64,000 nt of DNA from Bin87 sp965203195. Lineage in GTDB: Bacteria > Chloroflexota > Dehalococcoidia > Lucifugimonadales > UBA3495. This document shows, in pieces, positions 26,497 to 34,214 of this stretch; positions within the stretch are counted from its first letter, which is position 1; each line of letters starts with the position of its first letter. Below the pieces are notes generated by a model. It had not been told where the DNA came from. It saw only the letters and a list, made by a program, of their open reading frames with translations, and did no database searches. The translations under genes were made by a program, and so were the position numbers. The DNA lies in NCBI GenBank assembly GCA_965203195.1, contig OZ241860.1, forward strand, positions 1,302,001 to 1,366,000. The letters are read 5' to 3'.

Positions 26497-28344
26497 CTAT
26501 TCGGGGAACAGGGTCAGGGCCAGGGCGCCCCGGTCGTAATCGCCCGCGCTGACGGCCCCGAAGGATAGGGCGCCGAGGCTTTCGGACAGCGCCTGGTATT
26601 CGTCGGGTTCCATTTCCAGATCCGCGGCATCAAGCTGGGCGATGATGCGTTGCAGGTTCACATAGCCCAGGGCCTGGCGCGGCGCCGGCAGATGCCCAAC
26701 GGCCCGCCGGTATTCCGCATCGGAGGCCAGAGCACTGCCCGCTCCGTTCTGCCGGGCCACGATGGCGGCCATCGCTTCCTCGCTGCTGCCCAGGATAAGC
26801 CAGCCGTCGTGCAGCGCATAGCCCGGCGCGTATTCCGTTTCGGCGATGCGAAACAGGGTAGCGGTGGCGCCGGCGCCCAGGTCCGCCGTGTCCAGGGTGG
26901 CGAAAAAGAACAGGTATTCCTCAATCAGGCTGGACAGATCGTCCATTGTGGCTTGCAGCCCGTCCCTGCTGCCGTCGCGGTAGGAAAGCATCGCTGTGGC
27001 CGGAACGGGGTTGTCCTCGGGGTTTTCGTCAATGGCCTCAAAGTCAAACTCGGTGACCGCCACAATGGCCTCGCCGGCCAGATGGCCAAAGAAATCTTTC
27101 TCCAGGTCAATGCCGGTGAAGTCCAGCGCCAGATCAAAACCCAGATCCAGAGCGTCGGCCAGGGTGGCGTCATCGGTCAGGGCCGGGCCGGCGTCGGGCA
27201 TCATTTCGGCCAGGCCGGCGTTGATTTCGTCCAGCAGTTCGGGGTAGGGCAGGACGTCGGCCAGCGGATATTCGGCCAGGGCCGTCCGCCAGTGGTCAAC
27301 ATCCGGGTCAAAGCCGGCGGCGGCGAAGGCCAGGGTATTGTCGGGCAGGAGTTCGGCGGGGTTGCCCAGTTCGGGCGTTTCCAGGGCGGCGCCGGCGGCG
27401 GTGGCCGGCGATACCACTTCCAGCAGGATGCCGCGTTCCACCCAGGTTCCCGATGCCGCCGCCCATTCCGGCGTGGGCCAGAGGCCGCCGAGGCCGGGGG
27501 CAGCAATCTCGTCCTGATAATAGTCGGCGAAAGTTTCCTCCAGCCGGTCGGTAACCCGGCGGACATCAGCATACCCCGAATTAAACCGCACCGCCGGCAG
27601 GGCGGCCCGCGCCGCCATAAAGTCGGCATCCCGGGCCAGGGAGTCGTCGCTGCCGCCGTCGTCAACCCGGGCCAGAATGTCTTGCAGGGTGGCCTCGTCG
27701 GTGGCGTACACCAGCCACCGGTCGGCAAGGGCATAAGCCTGGTAGGCGCTATCGTCAACCCAGGTGTCATAGCCGCGGTACGCGCCGGCGGTAAAGTCGG
27801 CGCCGGTGTCCATGGCCATATAATCGCGCCACTTGACCAGGAAAGCGGCGGCGGCAGCCTGATCCCGGACGCCGATGGTGATGGCGGCCCGGAAATTGTC
27901 CCAGGGTTCCGGGTCGTCCTCGGCACTATCCGGGCTGCCTTCGGTCATGGGGTTGCCTTCGAGCACGCCGGCGCCGATTTCCGGCCCGAGCCAGGGGGCG
28001 ATTTCGGCGTCAAAATCAATGCCGGTTTGGACGGCGAAGTCGGTTTTGAGTTCGCCGAGCCTTCTGGAGAAGGCGATGTAATCGTTGAAGCGTTGCCAGA
28101 TGGCGTCCATGCTGGCCTGCTGCTCGCCGGCGGCGGGGGCCAGGGTGAGCCAGCCGTAGAGCAGCGTGTCGGCGGGGTAGAAGCGGGCGGAGTATTCCGG
28201 TTCCCGGCTGGCGCCGCCCAGCAGCATGGCCAGCGGGCCCGGCGCCGGGACTACGCCGCGCCACATCAGCGCGCCGATGATGACAGCCGCGATGACAACG
28301 AGAACCAGGACGCCGATGAGGGCGCCGGCGATTTTGAACAGCAT
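26497..28344 (-). CDS. DUF3352 family membrane-anchored protein
   Basis: The 615-residue protein has one N-terminal membrane helix (about residues 5-28) and a large outer domain beginning with RFYPADTLLYGWLTLAPAAG. This is the DUF3352 start, in which 'P.d' and 'l.l' repeats recur (for example LLPDNTLAFAAAGFDPD). Such proteins occur in Chloroflexota and cyanobacteria and have no assigned role; repeated beta-alpha units are likely. It is the last gene of the minus-strand run after lepA, 125 bases downstream. Its final 21 codons are duplicated at 25665-25728. Confidence 0.75.
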   Translation of the reverse strand: MLFKIAGALIGVLVLVVIAAVIIGALMWRGVVPAPGPLAMLLGGASREPEYSARFYPADTLLYGWLTLAPAAGEQQASMDAIWQRFNDYIAFSRRLGELKTDFAVQTGIDFDAEIAPWLGPEIGAGVLEGNPMTEGSPDSAEDDPEPWDNFRAAITIGVRDQAAAAAFLVKWRDYMAMDTGADFTAGAYRGYDTWVDDSAYQAYALADRWLVYATDEATLQDILARVDDGGSDDSLARDADFMAARAALPAVRFNSGYADVRRVTDRLEETFADYYQDEIAAPGLGGLWPTPEWAAASGTWVERGILLEVVSPATAAGAALETPELGNPAELLPDNTLAFAAAGFDPDVDHWRTALAEYPLADVLPYPELLDEINAGLAEMMPDAGPALTDDATLADALDLGFDLALDFTGIDLEKDFFGHLAGEAIVAVTEFDFEAIDENPEDNPVPATAMLSYRDGSRDGLQATMDDLSSLIEEYLFFFATLDTADLGAGATATLFRIAETEYAPGYALHDGWLILGSSEEAMAAIVARQNGAGSALASDAEYRRAVGHLPAPRQALGYVNLQRIIAQLDAADLEMEPDEYQALSESLGALSFGAVSAGDYDRGALALTLFPE

Positions 28345-28469
28345 CAGGAATGGCTCCGGTCAGAGGCCGGCGTCATACGGCCGCCGGCCAGGTTCAGGCC
28401 AACCGGGCCGGCGCGTTGTCCCCAGGGACAAGTTCCGGGGCCGGCTCGGGTGGCATTGGGCGGGCATTG

Positions 28470-30377
28470 CTACCCTTCGTCGCCGATTTTGAGCAGGCTC
28501 AAAAAGGCTTCCTGGGGGACTTCGACCCGGCCCACGCGTTTCATCCGCTTTTTGCCTTCTTTCTGCTTTTCCAGCAGCTTTCGCTTGCGGGTGATGTCGC
28601 CGCCATAGCACTTGGAGAGGACGTCCTTGCGCATAGCGCGGACGGTTTCGCGGGCCACGATGCGGCTGCCGATGGCGGCCTGTATGGGGACTTCGAACAT
28701 CTGCCTGGGGATGGTAGCGCGGAGCTTTTCGACCAGGCTGCGGCCCTGGACGACGGCGCTGTCCCGGTGGCTGATCATACTCAAGGCTTCCACGGGCGTT
28801 TGGTTCACCAGGATGTCCACCCGCACCAGGGGGGCGGCGCGGTAGCCCTCAAAGGTGTAGTCCAGGGAGGCGTAGCCCTGCGTCCGGGATTTCAGCTGGT
28901 TGTAGAAATCGGCCAGCATTTCGGACAGGGGCATTGTGTATTCCATCACCACGCGGGTCTGGTCGGTATCGCCGCCGCCGCTATCGCCGGCGGCGCCATC
29001 ACCGCCACCGCCGCCGGCATTGGCATCGTTGCGGCTGCCGCCGCCCAGCCCCTGGATGTATTCCATACGGCGGAACTCGGAGCGGCGGGCGTGCATCAGC
29101 TCCATTATGGCGCCCACGCTGCGGCTGGGGGCGACGATGGTAATGCCCAGGATGGGTTCGCGGATTTCGGAGATGGCGTTGGGCTGGGGCAGCAGGGAGG
29201 GGTTGTCCACGCGGATGGCGTCGCCGTTGGTGAGCAGAACTTCGTAGGCGACGCTGGGAGCGGTTACGATGAGATCCAGGTCGTACTCCCGTTCCAGGCG
29301 TTCCTGGACGATTTCCAGATGCACCAGGCCGAGGAAGCCGCAGCGGAAGCCGAAGCCCAGCGCGCCGCTGCTTTCCGGCTCAATGGTCAGGGAAGCGTCG
29401 TTGAGCTTGAGTTTCTCCAGGGCGGCGCGCAGACGGGTGTAGTCCTCGCCGTCGGCGGGGTACAGGCCGGCGAACACCATTGACTTCAGCTCGACATAGC
29501 CGGGCAGAGGGTCGGCGGCGGGGGCGCTGTGGCTGGTGAGGGTATCGCCGACGGCGCATTCCTGGACATCCTTGAAGCCGGTGGCGACGTAGCCCACCTG
29601 CCCGGCGCGCAGGGTGTCAACGGGCGTTGGCTCCGGGGCGAAGACGCCCACTTCCATAATTTCGACCGACTTGCCGGAGGACATCACGCGCAGGCGTTCC
29701 TGGCCGGAAATGCTGCCGTCGGCCAGGCGGACATAGGCGATGATGCCCTTGTAAGTGTTGTAGGTGGAATCGAACACCAGGGCGCGAAAGGGGGCGTGGT
29801 CGAGGCCGCGGGGGGGCGGCACGCGGGCCACGATGGCGTCCAGGAGTTCGGGGCAGCCGGCGCCGGATTTGGCGGAAACATAGACTACTTCGTGGCTGCG
29901 GAATCCGAAGATCTGCGCCATTTCCGCGGCGACGCGTTCCGGTTCGGCGGAGGGCAGGTCAACCTTGTTGACTACCGGGATGATTTCCAGGTCGTATTCC
30001 ATCGCCAGCAGGGTGTTGGCGATGGTCTGGGCTTCCACGCCCTGGGTGGCGTCCACTACCAGCAGGGCGCCTTCGCAGGCGGCCAGGGCGCGGGAGACTT
30101 CGTAGGAAAAGTCCACATGGCCGGGGGTGTCGATGAGGTTGAGCTGGTAATCGCCGGCGTCGGGGCCGGAGCCGGCGACCCGGTGGGTCATCGTCACGGC
30201 CTTGCCCTTGATGGTGATGCCGCGTTCCCGTTCCAGTTCCATTTGGTCCAGGAACTGGGCTTTCATATCCTGGGGGCGCACGGCGCCGGTGATTTCCAGG
30301 ATGCGGTCGGCAAGGGTGGATTTGCCGTGGTCAATGTGGGCGATGATGCAGAAATTGCGGATGCGCTGCTGTTCCAT
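28470..30377 (-). CDS. lepA: Elongation factor 4 (LepA) with a Gly/Asp-rich insertion
   Basis: LepA is a ribosomal GTPase that helps ribosome assembly or back-translocation. The 635-residue protein has the P-loop AHIDHGKSTL, G2/G3 in ERERGITIKG and DTPGHVDF, and NKVD. It ends with the LepA-specific C-terminal domain (ITRKRKLLEKQKEGKKRMKR). Usual length is about 600; the excess is a Gly/Asp/Asn insertion at about residues 445-474 (NDANAGGGGGDGAAGD) between GLGGG and VVMEYTMPLSEM. It is coded by a ccg/ggc-type repeat and sits on a surface loop of domain IV. I start at 30377 (MEQQRIRNFCIIAHIDHG), where homologues begin. Confidence 0.96.
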   Translation of the reverse strand: MEQQRIRNFCIIAHIDHGKSTLADRILEITGAVRPQDMKAQFLDQMELERERGITIKGKAVTMTHRVAGSGPDAGDYQLNLIDTPGHVDFSYEVSRALAACEGALLVVDATQGVEAQTIANTLLAMEYDLEIIPVVNKVDLPSAEPERVAAEMAQIFGFRSHEVVYVSAKSGAGCPELLDAIVARVPPPRGLDHAPFRALVFDSTYNTYKGIIAYVRLADGSISGQERLRVMSSGKSVEIMEVGVFAPEPTPVDTLRAGQVGYVATGFKDVQECAVGDTLTSHSAPAADPLPGYVELKSMVFAGLYPADGEDYTRLRAALEKLKLNDASLTIEPESSGALGFGFRCGFLGLVHLEIVQERLEREYDLDLIVTAPSVAYEVLLTNGDAIRVDNPSLLPQPNAISEIREPILGITIVAPSRSVGAIMELMHARRSEFRRMEYIQGLGGGSRNDANAGGGGGDGAAGDSGGGDTDQTRVVMEYTMPLSEMLADFYNQLKSRTQGYASLDYTFEGYRAAPLVRVDILVNQTPVEALSMISHRDSAVVQGRSLVEKLRATIPRQMFEVPIQAAIGSRIVARETVRAMRKDVLSKCYGGDITRKRKLLEKQKEGKKRMKRVGRVEVPQEAFLSLLKIGDEG

Positions 30378-30432
30378 AGTGAATGCTTGCCGTCCTCGTC
30401 CGCGGGCCCCTGGCGGCGCGGCGCCTGGTCTG

Positions 30433-31230
30433 TTACAGGGGAACCCGTTCAAAATCGGGCGACAGCGCCCGCATTGCCGCCAGATCCCAGTCAAAGAGCA
30501 GCGCCGCCGAATCCTCGCCGCACCAGGCTTCCAGGGTTCGCTTGCCGTTGACGGCGACCACGCTGACGGCTTCGTTGAAGTCCAGGTCGTCGGCTTCCCA
30601 GCCGGCGCGGTTGCAGACCATTATGGGCAGGCCGGTGTCCAGGGTGCGCTGTTCCCATTCGCCCAGCGGGCCGCAGTCGCCAGGCCCCCAGGATGCCGGG
30701 GAGACCAGCAGCCGGGCGCCCTGGGCCTGTAGCGCGCCGGCTACGTCGTTGCGATAGGCGTCGGCGCAGATGACGATGCCCACGGGGATGTGGCCGCCGC
30801 TGCCGTCGGGGACGGCGATGGGCGCGATTTCCCGGCCGGGGGAGGACCAGGCTTCGGGGCCGCGCAGGGCTTTGACTTTGCGATGGCGGCCGATGATATT
30901 GCCGTCAGGGCCGATGACGAACACGGTGTTGTACATCAGGCCGGCCTGCGGGTCCCGCTCCGGGTGGGAGAGGAATACCGTTACGCCGTAGCCGGCGGCC
31001 TGGCGGCAGAAGTCGCGCATCCAGTCGTCGGGCTGGGGCAAAATCCAGTCGGAGCCGATAATTTCGGTGAATTTGTAGCCGGTGATGAACAGCTCCGGCG
31101 TGATGACCCACCGGGCGCCGCGGGCGGCGGCCTGGGCCAGGCCCCGCTCGGCCAGGGCGCGGTTATGGGCGACGGCGCCCACGGTCGGGGCCAGGTGGAG
31201 CAGAGCCACGCGCAGGGGCAGGGGTTTCAT
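30433..31230 (-). CDS. Carbon-nitrogen hydrolase (nitrilase superfamily)
   Basis: The 265-residue protein has the Glu-Lys-Cys triad of the nitrilase superfamily: Glu46 in TPELFITGY, Lys118 in RHRKVKALRG and Cys155 in GIVICADAYR. These enzymes hydrolyse amides or nitriles (omega-amidase, N-carbamoylputrescine amidase and relatives); the substrate cannot be fixed. It is full-length and cytosolic. It lies 55 bases upstream of lepA on the same strand, so they may be co-transcribed. Confidence 0.87.
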   Translation of the reverse strand: MKPLPLRVALLHLAPTVGAVAHNRALAERGLAQAAARGARWVITPELFITGYKFTEIIGSDWILPQPDDWMRDFCRQAAGYGVTVFLSHPERDPQAGLMYNTVFVIGPDGNIIGRHRKVKALRGPEAWSSPGREIAPIAVPDGSGGHIPVGIVICADAYRNDVAGALQAQGARLLVSPASWGPGDCGPLGEWEQRTLDTGLPIMVCNRAGWEADDLDFNEAVSVVAVNGKRTLEAWCGEDSAALLFDWDLAAMRALSPDFERVPL

Positions 31231-31278
31231 AGGGGCGCCGCCTTTGTCTTTGTCTTGCGCCGGGTCAGGGCCTAGGCC

Positions 31279-31992
31279 CTAGGGCCGGTAGAGGATGCGT
31301 CCGCAAGCGGTGCAGGAGACCAGGCGGGTTTTGTCCCGCAGCTGGCGGATGACATTGCTGGAGAGGGTCATACGGCAGCCCTGGCAGACGCGTCCGTTGT
31401 CCACCAGGGCGATGGCGACGCCGTTTTTGCTGCGGCGCAGCCTTTCGTAGCGCACCAGGGCTTCGGGCGACAGGACGGCGGCCAGTTCGGCGCGCTTCTG
31501 GACGACCTCCCGGCGTTCCGTGTCCAGTTCCACCAGGCGGGTTTCGAGTTGGGCGATGGCGTCCTGCCATTCCTGTTCGGCTTCCTGCATTTTGGCGCGG
31601 GTATCCCGGGCGGCGTCCTGGTGCTGGCGCTGTTCGGCTTCCATCTGGTTGAGCATATCGTCCAGCAGGCTCATCTGGTGCCGTGCCGAGTCCACTTCCC
31701 GCTGGATGACGGAGAGGTCGCGGCGGGAGGTGTTGGAGCTGTACAGGCGCACTTCCAGGCCGGCCAGGCGCTGGCGGAGGCGTTCCGTTTCGGCGCGGCG
31801 GGAGCGCACGGTGTCGCCGATGGCCACGGCGCGCTCGTAATGCCGCTCCGCCTGGGTGGTAAGGTCGGGGCGGTTGACGCCGTTGGCCAGCCGCTGCTCG
31901 ATGCGGGCGCGTTCAGCGTCAATGGCATCGATGCGGTGGTCGACTTCCTGTAGGTTGTAGATTTGCTGGGGCGTAATCCGGGGTGTAGTCAT
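31279..31992 (-). CDS. Coiled-coil protein with C4 zinc ribbon (DUF164/CdsZ type)
   Basis: Most of the 237 residues form a long antiparallel coiled coil rich in Glu, Arg and Gln (about 10-180). The C-terminus carries the zinc ribbon CQGC (203-206) and CTAC (227-230) in a RVCQGCRMTLSSNVIRQL context. The family is widespread in bacteria and proposed to bind nucleic acids or secretion components; its exact role is unknown. It begins at ATG 31992 and lies 48 bases upstream of the nitrilase-family gene in the same direction. Confidence 0.85.
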   Translation of the reverse strand: MTTPRITPQQIYNLQEVDHRIDAIDAERARIEQRLANGVNRPDLTTQAERHYERAVAIGDTVRSRRAETERLRQRLAGLEVRLYSSNTSRRDLSVIQREVDSARHQMSLLDDMLNQMEAEQRQHQDAARDTRAKMQEAEQEWQDAIAQLETRLVELDTERREVVQKRAELAAVLSPEALVRYERLRRSKNGVAIALVDNGRVCQGCRMTLSSNVIRQLRDKTRLVSCTACGRILYRP

Positions 31993-32134
31993 TGTGGGTC
32001 TGTCCGCTCCGGGGAGGCTGGCGCCGGCTGCTGGCGTGGGGGAGGTGGCGACCGACGGCGACCAGTCTAGCAGGATTGGGGGCGGTTTGGTAGGGGCGGC
32101 AACCCTTTGAGGCGCGCCTTTTCATGGCCGGGCA

Positions 32135-32263
32135 CTAATGCTGGCCGCTGTGTGCGCCGGCCTTTCCGCAACCGGGGCAGATGGCCGGCGCGTAGTAGTG
32201 ATGGCGCGCTGTCATCAGCACATTGGCATCCGGCAGGTACACCGGGGTGTTCGGGTTCATCAT
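32135..32263 (-). pseudogene. Truncated DUF4411 (PIN-fold) toxin gene
   Basis: The ATG at 32263 overlaps the stop of the XRE-ImmA gene (ATGA). The 42 codons read MMNPNTPVYLPDANVLMTAR then HHYYAPAICPG, which is the N-terminus of DUF4411 proteins (VYLLDANVFI...YYxFDICPGFW). After ICPG the similarity stops and the frame ends 12 codons later, whereas complete members have about 160 residues. DUF4411 genes regularly follow XRE-ImmA/IrrE genes, so this is the broken toxin of the neighbouring antitoxin-like gene. Confidence 0.7.
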
Positions 32264-33429
32264 AGCCGGACCCCAATTTTTTCGGGCATATTGGCAAAGG
32301 TGTCACCGCTCAATCCGGTGAGGGCGTACGCCTCGCGGTAGGGCAGGCGTCCGGCGCGGACAGCGCGCGCTACCGCGGCGGCAAAGCGGGGGCCGATGCG
32401 CCAGCGCTGGGTGTTCCAGAAGTTGCCCCTGTCGTCAGCCCGGGGCGCCGGGGCGCCCTGCGCTTCGTGCTGATGGTAGAAGTGAAAGAAGGCGTCCCTC
32501 TCAATCAGACCGAGGTCAAGGGCGCGGCGGGCAGCCACAATCCGGCTGACCTTGAAATGCCGGGCAATTTGCTGATACGGATCGTCTGACCCGACGGCGC
32601 TGTCCCAGAAATCGCGCAATCCCGTTTCGGATACCAAAAATTCGGCTGCGGTCCGGTTGCAGAATTGCTCAACGGAATGCTGCTCCTCTGACAGCAGAAA
32701 CGCCAACGCCGAAACGCCCGCCTCGCCAACGAAAAGGTGCGCCAGTTCGTGGGCCAGGGTGAACATCTGCGCCGCCTTGAAGTCGGTGTTGTTCACAAAG
32801 ACGAGCGGCGCATATTCGTCCACCAGAGCGAAGCCTTGAAATTCGTCGGGATTGAGCTTGCGGCTGGTATTGTTGCCGACCACGCCGTTGAATGTTACGA
32901 GGACGCCGGCGGCATCGGCGCTATCCCGCAAATGCGCCAGGGCGTCCGACCAGGTGGGGCGCGCCGCCGCCCAGTCGTTGTCCAGCAGCAAGGCGCGCCG
33001 CATTGCGCCGCCGGCCTCGCGATGGTCGTCGCCAACCCGGAGCGAACCGACGAAAGCCAGCGGCTGATGACCGGTATCAATCAACTCCTCACGGAGCCAC
33101 TCCTGCCGCCGTTGCATCGCATATACCGTCTCCAGCAAGTCGGCGCTGGGGCGGGCCGGCGTTTCGCCGGCGCGAGTACGGAAATCCCGTACCGGCAGTT
33201 CCTCTGCGGGCGGGAAGGAGAGAAACAGGTAGCCCAGCGGCGTACGGGTAGCGCGGGCCAGATTTTCCGCCTGCGGCATACTGATAGCGCCGGCGTTTTC
33301 CCAGCTCAGCACCCGTTCGGCTTTTACGCCGACCTTTTGGGCCAGCGCGTCGACGGAAAAATCGGCGCGCTCCCGGGCCCAGCGCAGCACATCCGGCCGC
33401 AAGGTAAGCGTTTCGCTCCGCCCGGTCAT
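32260..33429 (-). CDS. XRE-type HTH and ImmA/IrrE metalloprotease fusion protein
   Basis: The 389-residue protein has an XRE-type helix-turn-helix at about residues 10-70 (LAQKVGVKAERVLSWENAG). A central zinc-peptidase domain has HELAH (227-231) in TLAHELAHLFVGE and the downstream Glu region NRTAAEFLVSE. ImmA/IrrE proteins cleave repressors; XRE-ImmA fusions act as antitoxin-like regulators beside DUF4411 PIN toxins or in mobile elements. Here the partner is the truncated DUF4411 ORF that overlaps its stop. The ribosome site AAGAGGC lies just before ATG 33429. It probably autoregulates through its HTH domain. Confidence 0.87.
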   Translation of the reverse strand: MTGRSETLTLRPDVLRWARERADFSVDALAQKVGVKAERVLSWENAGAISMPQAENLARATRTPLGYLFLSFPPAEELPVRDFRTRAGETPARPSADLLETVYAMQRRQEWLREELIDTGHQPLAFVGSLRVGDDHREAGGAMRRALLLDNDWAAARPTWSDALAHLRDSADAAGVLVTFNGVVGNNTSRKLNPDEFQGFALVDEYAPLVFVNNTDFKAAQMFTLAHELAHLFVGEAGVSALAFLLSEEQHSVEQFCNRTAAEFLVSETGLRDFWDSAVGSDDPYQQIARHFKVSRIVAARRALDLGLIERDAFFHFYHQHEAQGAPAPRADDRGNFWNTQRWRIGPRFAAAVARAVRAGRLPYREAYALTGLSGDTFANMPEKIGVRL

Positions 33430-33659
33430 AGTGGTGCCTCTTGTCGTCGTATTCGGAGGATAGATGCGCCGGTTTCGGTCAAGTCAAGCTCATTCGGCAG
33501 GCCGGTGTTTGGGGCCAGCCGGACAGCTCTTTGCGCTTCCAGCACCGTCGGGTCGGCCAGCGAACAGGTCGGATCGGGCACTGCGGGGTTCGTTGGCGAT
33601 GTTGCACTTGCGGCCACGGCGGGGCCCAAAATCCAGATCAGCGGCGTCGAAAAACCCGG

Positions 33660-33688
33660 TTGCCGGCTACACTGCATTGTGATATAAT
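33660..33688 (+). promoter_or_regulatory. Promoter of the small membrane protein pair
   Basis: TTGCCG (33660-33665), a 17-base spacer and a perfect TATAAT (33683-33688), preceded by TGA, give an extended -10 promoter. It lies about 45 bases before ATG 33735. Confidence 0.65.
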
Positions 33689-33734
33689 GGTTACGCCGGG
33701 CCCGGCCCGAGTACCAAAATATGGAGCAATACAA

Positions 33735-34010
33735 ATGAGACTACGACGCAACCGGCAGGAACGCCCTACTACCCTAACGCCTTACCAACGAGTCAAACGC
33801 AGGGCCGGGCTTTCTATGATGGCAATCGGCGTTGTGATAGCGATAGGAACTTTGGCAACGCTGTTCACAGGCAGTTTGGAAGTCACTTTATTCCTTGCTG
33901 CCGTGAGTTTGGGATTTTTGCTAGTCGGCTTGCAACAGGAATTCGATGTCCTTGCGGTTGGCGCCGACATCAAGGAAAGGAGGCAACAGGATGGTAAGCA
34001 AGCTACTTGA
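33735..34010 (+). CDS. Small two-helix membrane protein
   Basis: The 91-residue protein begins MRLRRNRQERPTTLTPYQRV. It has a basic cytosolic N-terminus, two hydrophobic helices (around 28-48 and 50-66, including VVIAIGTLATLFTG and VTLFLAAVSLGFLLVGL) and a charged tail. No family is recognised. GGAG lies about 10 bases before the ATG and there is a clear promoter. Its 3' end overlaps the next small gene by 20 bases. Base composition is less GC-rich than the neighbours, which may mean acquisition. Confidence 0.65.
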   Translation: MRLRRNRQERPTTLTPYQRVKRRAGLSMMAIGVVIAIGTLATLFTGSLEVTLFLAAVSLGFLLVGLQQEFDVLAVGADIKERRQQDGKQAT

Positions 34011-34125
34011 CACCGTTGCCACCGGCAACATCCGGGAATACCGCTGGGTGGCGCTTTCGGTATCATTCATTTTGCTGTGGGCGGTCGCTTTTGTGGTCAT
34101 ATCGTTGGCCAAGGGAACGCCCTAA
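33991..34125 (+). CDS. Tiny one-helix membrane protein (44 aa)
   Basis: ATG 33991 is preceded by a near-perfect ribosome site (aaaggaggcaacagg). The 44 codons give a charged N-terminus (MVSKLLDTVATGNIREYRW) and one hydrophobic helix (VALSVSFILLWAVAFVVISL). It overlaps the preceding gene by 20 bases in another frame, so translation is coupled. No function can be given; the two may form a small membrane complex. The hairpin 34155-34189 ends the transcript. Confidence 0.6.
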   Translation: MVSKLLDTVATGNIREYRWVALSVSFILLWAVAFVVISLAKGTP

Positions 34126-34154
34126 CCCGCCGCAAGCGAGGATACAATCCGGTA

Positions 34155-34189
34155 GCGCCGCCTCCGGCATTGAATGTCGGAGGCGGCGC
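34155..34189. terminator. Bidirectional hairpin between convergent genes
   Basis: A 12-bp GC stem (34155-34166 with 34178-34189) plus inner pairs cat/atg lies between the end of the small membrane pair (plus) and the stop of acs (minus). Confidence 0.65.
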
Positions 34190-34214
34190 CACTTTCAATC
34201 TCCAAAATGCCCGC

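Larger units (their letters stand above)
24680..26560 (+). repeat. Tandem duplication of a MoaD-antitoxin/PIN module (units 24680-25729 and 25730-26560)
   Basis: Two direct copies start at cccgactaac (24680 and 25730, an offset of 1050 bases). Each has the same leader, the fusion gene, a PIN gene and about 64 bases of the 3' end of the minus-strand DUF3352 gene. In unit 1 this 3' end is an orphan fragment (25665-25728). Unit 2 has lost about 230 bases inside the PIN gene. The junction between gacggccccg and cccgactaac shows only a few bases of homology. Confidence 0.9.

Noticed and set aside
32067..32306. 79-codon minus-strand ORF overlapping the end of XRE-ImmA
   Set aside because: It is a shifted frame over the truncated DUF4411 ORF, which fits a known family far better.
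33426..33734. Minus-strand ORF of 102 codons whose stop overlaps the XRE-ImmA start by ATGA
   Set aside because: The overlap looks like coupling, but the protein has no family pattern or ribosome site, and the opposite strand holds a good promoter; the XRE gene has its own ribosome site.
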